Shown: piece by piece, positions 1-10,854 of the stretch
Numbering within the stretch: the first letter of the stretch is position 1
How the letters are laid out: the number at the start of each line of letters is the position of its first letter
DNA from: Oscarella lobularis
Taxonomy: Eukaryota > Porifera > Homoscleromorpha > Homosclerophorida > Oscarellidae
Direction: 5' to 3'
NCBI RefSeq assembly: GCF_947507565.1
Contig: NC_089175.1
Span: 496,001 to 560,000, forward strand
Length of the DNA: 64,000 nucleotides
Notes under the pieces: generated by a model
Seen by the model: only the letters and a program-made list of their open reading frames with translations
Database searches by the model: none
Told to the model about the DNA's origin: nothing
Position numbers and translations under genes: made by a program

Positions 1-380
1 AGTGCTACTCAACCAGCTGCCCCAGCCACCCCAGCCGGATTCCTATGAGCGGATGATGTCGGTATTTCACGTTACCTTCGGTTTTTCTTCCTTTACCAGT
101 GACTTCAGTGCATGACGAATGTCTTTCGCTTCGATTTCTTGATCTTCAGTCTCCGTAGGTGAATCCGATTTTTCTTCTGCTGCTGTCTTCACGTCCGCTT
201 CCGCGACTTCGTCTTTGTCCGGTTCTTTTTCGATCGCGACTTCGCTCGCTTTCTCGTCCTCCGTAATTAGGTAACGGAAGACGCCTCTATCGCCGCCGCG
301 TTGGCCTCGTCGCGCTCCTGCGACGGTTCGTCGTCTTCTTGAGCGCTTTCGAATTCTTCCCCGCTTTCTGGATTGCTCAT
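1..380 (-). pseudogene. FAM114A 5' relic, copy 1 (window-truncated)
   Basis: The minus strand from the ATG at 380 gives MSNPESGEEFESAQEDDE and further acidic, Glu/Asp/Ala-rich sequence, homologous to the better preserved relic at 17930-18945. Near position 16-43 the next exon encodes the Trp/Gly-rich block (ESGWGGWGSW) typical of FAM114A (NOXP20-like) proteins. Relative to the third copy, an insertion of about 11 bases near 265-275 introduces a stop, so this copy looks broken. Its 3' part lies outside the window. Family assignment rests on the third copy, where the diagnostic downstream block is visible. Confidence 0.6.
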
Positions 381-572
381 GGTTCGGTGAAAAAACGCCT
401 CGAAAGCGTTTGGACGGGTTACGACTTAGTCAGTATACGGGAGCTTTGCATTGAGTCAAGTATAAGGGTACAGTACCAGCTATCACAAAAATGTCACAAA
501 AACAGGCATAATTGAATGTACCGTCTACAGCTGTCAGAAAAATAAAAAACATAAAAATTACATCACTTGACT

Positions 573-1697
573 CTAAGACTTTGGTCGTTTGGTCCTTGGG
601 GCTACATCCTCCTGCCAATCCTCAAGCAATTTCACCACGTTTTTACGATTATACTCCCTTGCAATGTCAATAGCCATGCCATCTCGTGATTCTATATCCG
701 GATCAGCGTAGTTTAGCAAAAGCAACTCGGCACAATCCTTTTCGCCGAACAATGCAGCGTTATGAAGAGATGTCCAGTCAAGTTTGTCAGCTCTGTTGAC
801 AGCCGTAGAAAATTTCGGATTTTCAAGTAAATAGGTCAGTAGGTTTTTGTTCCCGAATCGAGCTGTTCGGTGAAACGCAGAAGTGACGTACATACAGGCA
901 TTTGGATTGGCGCCTTTTTCTTCAAGCAAACGTTTGCAGAATTCAACGCTTTCCGGATCTTCTTTCCTTGAAAACTTCCACAGCCAATAGTTCTTCAAGA
1001 ATTTTAGATCTTTCTTCAGCTTTCCGGTGTCTTCCTCCTTTTTTTCAAGTAGTTGCAGAGTATCTTGTGTTTCTGCGCATGAATCACTGAACAGATTAAA
1101 CCTATAACAAATAAGAATGCCCATTAGATACTACTAATAAAACATACCTTGCTTTATTTGGATCCCTGATCAGTTCATGTACGAGCTCATTTATCCCTGC
1201 GTATGGCGTGGCTTCTTCCTCATTAGCTCCATGACGTCGTAGAATTTTAGCACATTGAGCAGCTTCTGCAGTTGACTTATTGTCAGAAGCGTAACACCAG
1301 AAAAGCGGACTTAGGCTATTTTCGTCTCCGTAATTCAAGTCAAATCCGTGTTCGTGAAATAGAGGAATTAGATGTGTATGACCCCAGTGAACCATCATGT
1401 GAATGCAAGTAACGCCTGCCATTTTACCCTGATCTAGAGTTTTGCTTGATTCCTTTTCTAATGCTTCAGTGCATAATGTATACATGCCGTGACGACACAA
1501 CCACCAAAGAAGCTCCGGCATCCAGTGCTGTTTCTCCTCAGCTGCGTAAGACTTCACTACGTTGTCCAGTGATTTCAAAGAGACAAAATCTTCTTTAGTA
1601 TGCCTTGATAGAAAGAACTAAAAAGGAGCCAAGATGTATTTTATTAGGCATACCGAGGCACAAAGCGTTCACTTCCTGTTTCAATTTCATTATTCAT
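573..1697 (-). CDS. Ankyrin-repeat protein, subfamily A, copy 1
   Basis: Three exons (1697-1654, 1603-1148, 1101-573) with GT-AG borders splice in frame to 342 residues. Exon 1 encodes only MNNEIETGSERFVPR. Exon 2 holds degenerate ankyrin-type helices (CIHMMVHWGHTHLIPLF, NSLSPLFW). Exon 3 holds canonical repeats (SAFHRTARFGNKNLL, WTSLHNAALFGEKDCAELLL) and ends RTKRPKS. No membrane segment, signal peptide or enzyme domain is visible, so it is probably an intracellular binding protein. The same exon plan is shared by the genes at 2639, 11363 and 19105, and is related to subfamily B at 5340, 13949 and 21161. The start was chosen because exon 1 and its donor CTCG|GTATGCC are conserved in all four A copies. 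Partner and function are unknown. Confidence 0.85.
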
Positions 1698-1887
1698 GCT
1701 CAGCTGTGATAGAAACGGGTATATCAGAAATGGAGACTTCAACTAAACTCGCATCTGCATGCACATGTGCAGTGTTATAAGTTTACAGTCGGGTAGCGCT
1801 AACTTTAATCCTCGGAAAAAACTATCTCTCGAGTCAACATCCTATCCGAGGTTTATATACTGTATAGCAGTTGCAACAGTTACTCAC

Positions 1888-2392
1888 TCAGTATGTGCTT
1901 ACTACACTAATGCCTTGAAAATTTATTACCATGCTTTGACTTTGGAAAGCCGCTCTATGGCGCTTTGCCGTAAACCGCTGATAACGTTGGTTGCCGCTGC
2001 TAACCGTGATGACTCTCGAAGATGAGTCCAAAGGCGCGGATAGCCCTTCTAAAAGAAAAGTACGCGTACGTGTAAGTTGATATCCTGTCATTGTTTCCCA
2101 TTCGCTCACCTAGCGCTTTGGCAACGTGTTCCTGTCCTTCGGTCTCTCTCAGAATCGCCACAAATCGATCGTAAGAATTCGGCCCCTTTCGCGGCAAAAT
2201 ATCGTTGAGTAGCTCGCGAGATTTATCTTCTCTCGACGACATCGAAAGAAGATGATTATATTCCCCTTTGGTGACAAGTCTGGCGCTATAGAGACGATTG
2301 AGGAAGGAGTCGGGATCGAGAACTTGAACGAGATCACTGAATAGGGGTCGAACATTCGAATCCCATCGTGTGTCGATCAATGTAGACATCAT
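1888..2392 (-). CDS. Small CARD-domain protein
   Basis: Two exons (2392-2110 and 2048-1888) join to 147 residues. Residues of about 1-94 read as a caspase-recruitment (CARD) fold: LNRLYSARLVTKGEYNHLL, then a Ser-Arg-Glu-Asp-Lys helix start, LLNDILPRKG, YDRFVAILRETEGQEHVAKAL. This is the usual spacing of CARD helices 2 to 6. The second exon (VITVSSGNQRYQRF onward) is low complexity and shows no known domain. It lies between two ankyrin genes on the same strand and is the only CARD in the island. CARDs mediate homotypic assembly in apoptosis and innate signalling; the partner here is unknown. The upstream ATG-ATG pair at 2392 was taken as start; an in-frame extension to about 2563 looks like 5' leader. 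Confidence 0.75.
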
Positions 2393-2638
2393 TAAAAGCG
2401 GAAACGACGGCCAGGGACGGCGGGACGGCGCAGCCGCCCAGTCGAAGAATGGGGGACCCGGGAAGTCAGGGAGGTAGTCCGGGCGCGGTTCGGGGAAAAT
2501 CCCCACAAGAGTCCCCGGTAAGAAAACCCTTGGGATTTTATTTGATTTGAGTGGAATGCTCAATTTTTGACGTTCGGGAATGTGTACTGTCTAGCTGTCT
2601 GCAAAGTAATACAAACAAACAAATGATTTCTGACGAGT

Positions 2639-3787
2639 TCAAGACTTTGGAAGTTTGGTCCTTGGAGCTACCTTGTATGACTCGTGCTGCCCATCTTCAA
2701 GCAATTTCACCACCTTCGTACGATTATACTTCCTTGCAATGTCAATAGCCATGCCATCTCGTGATTCTATATGCAAATCAGCGCCGTTTAGCAAAAGCAA
2801 CTCGGCACATTTCTTTTCGCCAAACAATGCAGCGTTATGAAGAGATGTCCAGCCCAGTTTGTCAGCTCCGTTGACAGGCGTAGAAAATTCAGGACTCTCA
2901 AGTAAATAGCGCAAAAGGTTCTTGTTCCCAAATCGAGCTGTTCGGTGAAACGCAGACGTGATGTAGATAAAGACGTTTGGATCAGCGCCTTTTTCTTCGA
3001 GAAGAAATTTACAGAACTCAACGCTTTCCGGATCTTCTTTCCTTGAAAACTTCCACAGCCAATAATTCTTCCAGAATTTTAGATCTGCCTTCAGCATTCC
3101 GGTGTCTTTCTCCTTTTCTTCAAGTAGCCGAAGAGTATCTAGCACATCTGCGTCAGAATCACTAAACAGTTTAAACCTATAACAAACAAAACATGCAGAT
3201 TAGACACTATTAATAAAAACTATACACATACCTTGCTTTATTTGGATCCCTGATCAGTTCATGTACGAGTTTATTTGTCTCTGCGTATGGCGTGGCCCTT
3301 TCCTCATTAGCTCCGTGACGTCTTAGAGTATCAGAACATTGAGCAGCTTCTGCATTTGATCTATTGTCAGAAGCATGACACCAGAAAAGCGGACTTAGGC
3401 TATTTTCGTCTCCGTAATTCAAGTCAAATCCGCGTTCGTGAAATAGAGGAATTAGATGTGAATGACCCCAGTGAACCATCATGTGAATGCAAGTCACGCC
3501 TGCCATTTTCCCCTGATCTAGAGTTTTGCTTGATTCCTTTTCTAATACTTCAGTGCATAGTGTATCCATGCCGTGACGACAGAACCACCAGAGAAACTCC
3601 TTCATCCAGTGTTGTTCCTCAGCTGCGTAAGACTTCACCACGTTATCCAGTGATTTCAAAGAGACAAAGTCTTCTTTAGTATGCCTTGATAGAAAGGACT
3701 AAAAGGAGCGAAGATGCATATAATATTATATTCTTAGGCATACCGAGGCACAAAGCGTTCACTTCCTTCGCCAATTTCAGTATTCAT
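2639..3787 (-). CDS. Ankyrin-repeat protein, subfamily A, copy 2
   Basis: Three exons (3787-3744, 3684-3232, 3176-2639) splice in frame to 344 residues. Exon 1 is MNTEIGEGSERFVPR. Exon 2 carries KSLDNVVKSYAAEEQHW followed by weak ankyrin helices. Exon 3 has clear repeats (FHRTARFGNKNLLRYLL, GWTSLHNAALFGEKKCAELL, DGMAIDIARKYNRTKVVKLL) and the tail RTKLPKS. It is close to copies 3 and 4 and more distant from copy 1. The intron acceptor TCTATCAAG and donors match the paralogues. No stop or frameshift was found. Confidence 0.85.
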
Positions 3788-5339
3788 GCTAAGCTGTGAA
3801 AGAATGTTTAGTTAAATGGAGAATCCAGCTAAATTCGCATCTGTGAGGTGTTGTAATTTTAGTACAGTTGGGTAGCGCAAATTATAGGCGGCTTTACAGT
3901 GTACGAGAAAGCGGTTTTGTCATACTTGTAGCAGTGAGTGATCCACACAGTAATCCAGACGAAGTCTAGGTGCCGAATGAGTCAAATGAACAAAGAAAGT
4001 CGGAGCATTGTATTTATTTTCCCGGCGCTTGCGCATGACGAAGCTCTGACATCACTTCTGACATCATAGATATATATAGATCTCTATATACGGCTCCGCT
4101 GACATCACCGGGGATCCCGGTTATACAGTATGTACATCACTTCAGTATCAGTTGATCTGTGTTTCCATCTCGATCATTCCCAACGCGAAACGATCATGAC
4201 AAATCTAGTACTATTACTAACACTGGTAAGTGGCCAGGTTGTTTAGATATAAGCACGGATCTAAGATCCGTGATACAGTCGACGCCGCTTATTGTCAACA
4301 CGTAATTTTCAACAAAAATGTTGACAATAAGCGGCCGGTGACAATAAGAGAACAAAAATGTAGGAAGGAGAAACGTTTAGCAACTAAAATCTGTTGATAA
4401 AAGCGTATAAGCTACCGGTAAGATAAATAAAAGGAAAAGTATGCCTACTACGGAAAGAGGGTCTGGAACGAACAGAGGCTACAAAAATACAAACGTCATG
4501 ACTTAGAAAATATAGCTATTAGATTTGAATCTCTCTAACGTGGCTTGAAGTCAGTCAGACCGGTCAGACGTGGGATACTAAGGAGACGCAATTGTACGAT
4601 ATACAATATGCTGCTGTACATAATCTTTTCGGCTTTGACTCCAGGAAACTTTTTCCAGTATTGTGGGAATCAATCAGCGATCTGTTGAATATCACCTCAG
4701 CGCCACCGTAAAACCATGTACTGTATCGTAGCAAGTGTAATTTGAATAGTAGACTAATATAACATTGGCAGTGGCCAGGTTGCGTCGTAGATATTAGCTA
4801 AGAAATAAATTAAGAAACATATGCGTACAAAAAGAGGGTCTGAAACCGCGACGCTAAAAAACAAAAACATCTACCACTTAAAAAAATATGGTTATTTGGG
4901 ATGAATTAAATGCGCCAACAAATAATCACGTAAGAGTGCAAACTCACTTGAACGTAATGTGCGCCTTTTCGGCAAAACAAACCGTGTCGGAATCTTCAAC
5001 AGAAAAACTAGACCCGCTTACCCTTGAAACAGCCTCCGGGTCTACTAAAGATTAAGTGCATTGCACTACTAGTATGAACAAGAAGCCTGTGAACAGCTTA
5101 CCACCTGAAGAATAGGCGTGAGCAAAACATATCACACGGCCCTGCCGAACGCCAGAGATTTCAAGTGTGAGATCTTCAGAGCAGAACACTGTATTGCACC
5201 TTTTAGCAGCAAATTTCGCTAAATACAAACGGTGCACGTAGCTTATCACTGTGAAAGTGCTTACTTACGCAAAGTTTCATACGCGTGACTTCTCAGTCTT
5301 TTCTAAAAAAATTCGTCACGCCGCTGCATATGGTTTATG
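3788..5339. other. Intergenic stretch between ANK-A2 and ANK-B1 with exon-like pieces
   Basis: No complete gene can be supported. The 5' flank of ANK-A2 (about 3900-4020) recurs upstream of the A3 and A4 genes (around 12700 and 20430). On the plus strand, ATG at 4197 opens MTNLVLLLTL followed by CTG|GTAAGT, a possible signal-peptide exon without a recognisable continuation. On the minus strand, open blocks at about 5250-5100 (NTVFCSEDLTLEISG) and 5020-4930 (DSDTVCFAEKAHITF) resemble coding blocks in the same relative place downstream of the other ANK-B genes. They may be further 3' exons of the gene at 5340-6489. Confidence 0.35.
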
Positions 5340-6489
5340 CTATACTTTGCTTACGCGCGATGATGTACCGACGTTGCAATCGAAATTCGCGATGGTTTGA
5401 GCATTTTCAAACAGTTTAACTACGCTTTTGTTGTTATACTCTTCTGCAATGTCTAATGCCGATCCCTCGCGCGTTTCTATGCGCCAGTCTGCTCCGTGGT
5501 CCAGAAGTAGCTTCGCGCACGCTTCTTGGTCATTCAAAGCAGCGTTATGAAGAGCAGTCCAGCCCAGTTGGTCAGCACTGTTGACAATCCCGCGCCAGCG
5601 TTTTCGACGCTCAAGTAAGTAGCCAAGAACTTCGTAGTTTCCAAATCGAGCAGCCCGGTGAAAGGCAGAAGTTATGAACATAGGAACAGTCGGATCAGCA
5701 CCTCTTTCTTTAATAAGAGACTCGCAGAATCGCACACTTTCTGAATCTTTGCTGGCTGAAAACTTCCAAAGCCAGAAATTAATCCAAAACTCAATATTTT
5801 TTTTCAGTCTTTTCTGACTGGAGCGCTTATGCTCTTCATCAAGCCAGCGTAGGGCATCACGAGCATCACCGGCGTCTCCACAGAACTTGCTGAACCTGCA
5901 ACATGCAAATCATGGTCCACTGACGCAATCTTAGTATTCAAACCTGGTCTTGTTTGGATCTTTAGTCATTTCACATACAAATGCACTTGATGCTGTATAC
6001 GGTGTGGTGTTTGTCACATCAGCTCCACAGTGTTGCAGAATGTTAGCACACTCTGCAACTTCTTGTTTTGACGAAACGTTGTCAGAGAAGTGTGCCCAGA
6101 AAAGTGGACTTAGGCCATATTCGTCATCTCCGTCATCGAGGTTGAATCCGTGTTTGGAAAACAGAGGAATTAGGCTTGTATGACGCCAGTAGACCACCAT
6201 ATGAATGTAACTCACCCCTGCCATTCCTCCGTCATCAAAAATTTGTTTTGGTTCTGCTAACAGTTCCTTGCATAGCTCTTCATTGCCGTGGCGAGAGGAC
6301 CACCAAAGGAGCTCGGACATACACTGCGCTTTATTCACGTCGTAGAGTTTCACTACCTCCTCCATCGGTTTCGATATGTCTTTTTTTGTGCACCTTGGAA
6401 ACGGAGACTCTAATTTTTACTGATCGTCGTAATGTAGCTTACTAGTACCTATGCACAAGGCGACTAGGCGTACATCTTTTTTCGTTCAT
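5340..6489 (-). CDS. Ankyrin-repeat protein, subfamily B, copy 1
   Basis: Three exons (6489-6449, 6393-5944, 5895-5340) give 348 residues in frame. Exon 1 is MNEKRCTPSRLVHR. Exon 2 has VVKLYDVNKAQCMSELLWW and ankyrin-like helices. Exon 3 has FWINFWLWKFSASKDSE, FHRAARFGNYEVLGYLL, GWTALHNAALNDQEACAKLL and GSALDIAEEYNNKSVVKLF. The last residues (after ENAQTIANF) differ from copy 3 and may be intron read-through, because a spliced 3' end is seen in the paralogue at 21161. It stands head to head with GGT sequence on the plus strand, about 0.4 kb from the GGT fragment at 6895. Intracellular adaptor by analogy; no partner can be inferred. Confidence 0.8.
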
Positions 6490-6894
6490 TCTTTGAAGGA
6501 CAGCAGCGATAGTATCGCGGCCCCGAATAACGAGTCCCGGCGCGCTGGTACCAAATCTTTCGGTAGGTGTTCGGACAGTTCCTGTAAGATGAATCGATCG
6601 GAGGCTTGTGGGGGTCTTCGCCGTTCACTGCCCAACGCAATTAAGTTGTAGAGTCGGTCGGACCTTCTGGCAACCGTTGAACGATCGAGACTCGTGTTTG
6701 CGCCGATCGAGCGCGGAGCGTTTACGGATGGCTAGAATTACCCTGGGTGGTTCGCGTCGTTCGCGGAAGAAGCGTCGTCGGTGGTCTGTCCCTAACTAAT
6801 GCGTTTCCCCGACTTTTCCCCCCATCCCCTGCGTGATCACGTGCAACACTTTCACGGTGACGTAGCAAGACTCGTGCTTGAATGTTTTGAAAAT
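6490..6894. promoter_or_regulatory. Divergent ANK-B1 / GGT promoter region
   Basis: Intergenic sequence shared with 22471-22914 at very high identity. It carries GATCACGTGCAA at 6835-6846, whose core CACGTG is a palindromic E-box; the same 12 bases occur at 7477, 15243 and 22849, each just upstream of GGT sequence. The duplicated layout suggests one bidirectional control region copied with the unit. Which factor binds is not known. Confidence 0.45.
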
Positions 6895-7270
6895 TGATTG
6901 TCCTTATAATCTTATTGAAGGTAGGAAAGGACATTTTCATCAATGTATTCCGCAATAGAATAATTATAACAGTGCATCTGGCATAATAACAGCCGTGTCT
7001 CTATAGCTACTGTATAATTCGTCACTTCTTTTCTGGCAAGAAGGTATGCAAGTCTGTAAGCGACAAAGACTTCCTCACCAATGTTACCAAAAAATTTTTG
7101 TGGAGTCGGGATTCAGTGAAAAGATCATTATCAGAAAAGGAATTGACGTGATAATATTGGGTAATGAAGAGAAGGCAACTACAGTTTACGCCGTGGGTCA
7201 GAGTTCAAACGGCAGAATAATGACAGCGTGCATGCGATGCAAGGCTTTCCGGAGAATTGCAGGATGGTAG
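6895..7270 (+). pseudogene. GGT 3' fragment, copy 1
   Basis: This stretch matches the last part of the GGT gene at 7656-10028: CCTTATAATC with a shortened Asn stretch, GTGCATCTGG, ATAATAACAGCCGTG, then IFVESGFSEKIII and GNEEKATTVYAVGQ, ending in IAGW like the intact EPAGW. Upstream catalytic sequence is absent and several small deletions break the frame. It is a remnant of an older GGT copy left in front of GGT1. A sister fragment at 22915-23955 carries the same deletions, so both descend from one already broken copy that was duplicated with its neighbours. Confidence 0.8.
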
Positions 7271-7655
7271 CTTGCAACATGCAGTAACTCAATTTTTGTA
7301 TGCATGTACAGCGGCACTACTGTATATGGTTTTCATGATCAAGCTTACCTATGCACAAAGCGACTGATCTCTTTCTTTGGCCATTGCTAGGCGTTGATCA
7401 GGATCGAGGAGCAGCCGCGGTTTAGCTAGAGCTCTTACGTTCTATTTCGGCGAAGTAGGAATCGGTTCATGTCCTTGATCACGTGCAAAATCGAGAGGAT
7501 CACCGGCACTACTGCACCACTGAAACCCGACTAATTAAATAAATTGAAGTAGTTGTACGAGTTGTGAAAACTGGCACAAAAGTTACGGTTGTGTTTGAAA
7601 TGAATGCTCTCACGTGATTCCCTAGAGATCGTCACAGTGTTTACGACTTTACGCC
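7271..7655. promoter_or_regulatory. GGT1 promoter with ANK-B exon 1 relic
   Basis: On the minus strand, 7384-7349 preserves an ANK-B-like first exon (ATGGCCAAAGAAAGAGATC...) followed by a CATAG|GTAAGC donor, but the rest of that ankyrin gene is missing and the exon is out of phase. GATCACGTGCAA lies at 7477-7488 and a second CACGTG at about 7612. The relic shows that GGT1 once had its own head-to-head ANK-B partner. Confidence 0.5.
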
Positions 7656-10028
7656 ATGAAAGAAGTGCTTCTTTCGCTGGTCTTGGTTTTGGCTTGGGCG
7701 GGAGCTGTTGGTATTGACGTCTTCCTATTCGTGCGCTATGGGGGACATTTCATTCCGGAAAACACTCCGAATTTATTCGACACCTTCAATTCGGCCCTGT
7801 GGGGAGTCTACATTACACTTTTCTCGGTACTTTTGGGATTGGTAACTTTCATTAAAAGTGCATGCGTCAGGCGCTGCCAGAAGAGCCGTTCGGAAGAAAT
7901 CTTTCCGTCTTTCTCCTACACCTTTGGTTTCTTATTCTTTCTAATAACAGCGTCGTCCTTTATTGGAGGAACAGCGTTTGTCGTTAGCTGCATCAGCCTT
8001 ACCGAAGACTACCCATTGGTTGTACTTGCAACCGCAGCCAGCTTTTCGTATTGCGTCACAATTGTGCACATTGTGTTCTGGGTTATTTCAGCTAGAGATG
8101 GTCTCACAAGCTCAGAAATGTGTGCAACTACATGTTTGGCAAATGTCTGCCATTACGGTTGCTATAGAATTGACCGTGAGGGTGGGCACAAAAGCTACTA
8201 CAGAAAAACTGGAATTACTTTCTTTCTTCTTGCCATTGTTGCATTATCGGCGTTAATGTTAGGCACCGGCTGGGCAATTGAGTCTGCAATAAACGAATTC
8301 AATGATGCTGATGCTGGCACTGATGCTGAATTCAGTGGACCATGCCGGAAATACGCTACAGCTGCTGTTGCCTCTGCTTCTAAGACGTGTTCAGAAGTGG
8401 GAAAAAACGTGATGAAGGACGGAGGTAACGCTGCTGATGCTGCTGTCGCTGTTTCATTCTGTCTCGGAGTTGTTGAGTTTCAGTCGTCTGGACTTGGTGG
8501 CGGTGGCTTTCTTTTACATTATGACAAAAGTAAAAGATCAATGACTTCTATAGACTTCAGAAGTACGGCTCCAGAATCTGCTCGTACCAATACTCTTGAT
8601 AACAAAAGTCTGAGAGATCGTCCAGAATTATTCATTGCGGTGCCAGGAGAATTGAAGGGGTTACGCATGTTGTGGGAAAAGTACGGTTCGAAATCACCGA
8701 GACTCGGATGGCAAGACTTGATTGCTCCATCGATTAAGTTGGCACGCGACGGTTTCACTGTAAGCAAAGATTTAGCCAAGGCCGCTGCTTCTTTCAATCA
8801 ATTCAACCAACAAAATAAGGTCTTTGATCCTCTTCTAAACCTCATTAGACCCAATGGAAATCCGATACAAGAGGGCACTACACTAAAACGACCTTATCTT
8901 GCTTTGACGCTTGCAAAAATTTCGCAAGAAAAAGACGCCCTTTATCAAAACGAATTTACTGAAAAAGTGATTGAAGACCTTCCCGCTGGAAGTCTTCTGA
9001 CACAGAACGACTTCCAAGAATACAGCGTTCATGAAGAAAGTGCAGTTCCGAGTACTTCTTTTTCAGGTAAAACAATGCACGGGACACCTCTTCCGGCAAG
9101 CGGAGTCGTTCAACAGTTACTTGAAAATGTCATGAAAGGATACAAGATGAATGAAAATGACAGAAACAGTGCTCTTGCTTACCATCGCCTCGTTGAAAGC
9201 TTCAAGCTTGGCTTTGCCAGACGAAATGTTTTAGGTGATCTAAATCACGACCCTAATAAAAATGACCCAACAAAGTCTCTTGTGAACCTTTATGCAAAAT
9301 TTCAGGAGGAAAACTACGCCAACCAACTCCAAAAAAGAATAGATGACAATAAAACCTTTAATGACGTGGATTATTACACTTATGACCTTCCAATTATTAC
9401 TGACTATAGCAAAGTAGAGAAAGACGATAATGAAACGTCAACGACTCACATTGCCGTCATCGATCAAGATGGAAAAGCTGTCTCACTGACAACATCTGTT
9501 GGATACTTGTTTGGAAGCGGAGTGTTGTCAGAGTCAACAGGCATACTTCTAAATTCTGACATGATAGGATTCAGTTTTATAGGATCTCAAGAGTTCTTTG
9601 ATCTTCCTTATAATCCAAACAATCTCATCGAAGGAGGGAAACGACCATTGTCGTCGATGTGTCCCACAATAGTCGTAAATAACAATGATAACAGTGCATC
9701 TCTAGTTGTTGGTGGTGCGGGCGGCTCTAGGATAATAACAGCCGTGTCTCTAGCTATAATTCGTCACTTCTTTTTCAGCGAGGAGGTATGCGAGTCTGTG
9801 AATGACGAAAGACTTCATCACCAATTGGTACCAAATAAAGTTTTCGTGGAGACGGAATTCAGTAAAGAAATCATATCAGAACTTAGAAGAAAAGGACATA
9901 CCGTTGACGTGAAAAAATTGGGCACTGAAGACAAGCCGACTGCAGTTCACGCTGTGGGTCGAACTTCAAGCGGCGGACTATTGGCAGCGTGCGATAAACG
10001 ACTCTCTGGAGAACCTGCAGGATGGTAG
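7656..10028 (+). CDS. Membrane-anchored gamma-glutamyltransferase fusion protein (GGT1, intact)
   Basis: Single open frame of 790 residues. Residues 1 to about 215 hold five hydrophobic segments (roughly 4-27, 45-68, 88-115, 118-148, 186-212). The rest is a full GGT: SSGLGGGGF near 277, SFKLGFARRNVLGDLNHDP, TTHIAVIDQDG, PLSSMCPTIV near 664, VVGGAGGSRI and LVPNKVFVE. GGTs are made as one chain and cut themselves before a Thr that becomes the nucleophile; here that is Thr596 in S-T-T-H. The family transfers or hydrolyses the gamma-glutamyl group of glutathione, normally outside the cell. Usual animal GGTs have a single N-terminal anchor, so the five-segment domain is unusual. No introns, unlike most neighbours. 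It stands head to head with an ankyrin gene relic. Confidence 0.92.
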   Translation: MKEVLLSLVLVLAWAGAVGIDVFLFVRYGGHFIPENTPNLFDTFNSALWGVYITLFSVLLGLVTFIKSACVRRCQKSRSEEIFPSFSYTFGFLFFLITASSFIGGTAFVVSCISLTEDYPLVVLATAASFSYCVTIVHIVFWVISARDGLTSSEMCATTCLANVCHYGCYRIDREGGHKSYYRKTGITFFLLAIVALSALMLGTGWAIESAINEFNDADAGTDAEFSGPCRKYATAAVASASKTCSEVGKNVMKDGGNAADAAVAVSFCLGVVEFQSSGLGGGGFLLHYDKSKRSMTSIDFRSTAPESARTNTLDNKSLRDRPELFIAVPGELKGLRMLWEKYGSKSPRLGWQDLIAPSIKLARDGFTVSKDLAKAAASFNQFNQQNKVFDPLLNLIRPNGNPIQEGTTLKRPYLALTLAKISQEKDALYQNEFTEKVIEDLPAGSLLTQNDFQEYSVHEESAVPSTSFSGKTMHGTPLPASGVVQQLLENVMKGYKMNENDRNSALAYHRLVESFKLGFARRNVLGDLNHDPNKNDPTKSLVNLYAKFQEENYANQLQKRIDDNKTFNDVDYYTYDLPIITDYSKVEKDDNETSTTHIAVIDQDGKAVSLTTSVGYLFGSGVLSESTGILLNSDMIGFSFIGSQEFFDLPYNPNNLIEGGKRPLSSMCPTIVVNNNDNSASLVVGGAGGSRIITAVSLAIIRHFFFSEEVCESVNDERLHHQLVPNKVFVETEFSKEIISELRRKGHTVDVKKLGTEDKPTAVHAVGRTSSGGLLAACDKRLSGEPAGW

Positions 10029-10033
10029 AGATT

Positions 10034-10835
10034 TCAACGTTGTATTGGCTTTTCGTATGTCTGTGTGAGCTGTCTGTGTGTCAGCCTTAGGTAGCTTTGC
10101 TGCTTTTCCGTATTGCTGTTTGCGCTTTGACGTTTCTGTCTTTTCAAGTGTTTTTTGGTCACGAAGTTTAGCGTTAGCATTTTCGAAGAGAAAGAGAAAC
10201 GAGGAAGAGGCAGTTGATCTTCTGTGATGACTGTTTCAAGTGTTTCCTTTTCCACTGGCGTCAAAAGAAGACACGCCATTCTGGGTGACTCTTTGCTTCC
10301 CTGTTGTCGTATAAATATTTCTACAGTATCAACGCAGGTGAGGCAGTACTGAAACCTGACTGGGCGTAACCTGATTGGGTGTTTTCAATAATGATAGACT
10401 TTCTGAATCGGAGCAAATGGTTATCACTTTGCATGGTGGCCCTTGTGACGCCGAGGAAGCGTCTTCAAAGAAACAAGCCAGTCCGCTTCGGATGATTGTC
10501 TATCGTTTCGTTGCTGATTCTCACTCCTGCGCTGTTAGTCGGCAGTTTTCTGGCAAGCCAACATTGTCAAAGTCAAGCACATTGAGCGGCGTACAGTGTA
10601 GCAATTTTCGTGCTCTCTGATTAAAAGAGAAACGTAGGCAACTCACAAAAGCAATTGAGATTGACATACCTTGGGTTACAAGAGCAAATTGTTTCTTTCG
10701 TCGGCTCACATGCAGTTCTTTCCACTCTGATTCTTTCCACCACGTGCAGGATCTCTTGCCCCCTGATTCAAACAATTTGATATTGGAGAAACGAGGTTTT
10801 AACAGTACATGACTACAGTAGTACACGTACAATTT
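10034..10835 (-). pseudogene. Degenerate copy of the HMG-box gene at 30020-30792
   Basis: Minus-strand blocks match the intact HMG-box gene: EWKELHVSRRKKQFALVTQG against EWKELSADEKKNFALITKG, a stretch around 10400-10560 matching its second exon (GAGTGAGAATCAGCAACGAA), and a piece near 10250-10290 matching its third exon. Frames are broken and the HMG start is missing. It directly follows GGT1 and merges at about 10850 with a FAM114A relic on the same strand, so this part of the unit is a chimera of two unrelated gene relics. Confidence 0.6.
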
Positions 10836-10854
10836 CTTTTACCTTTGCTTCCAA

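Noticed and set aside
2000-2563. Extended CARD start giving a 187-residue Pro-rich N-terminus
   Set aside because: The extra residues (PEPRPDYLPDFPGPPFFDW) come from a GC-rich leader just before two Met codons, and the codon pattern looks non-coding.
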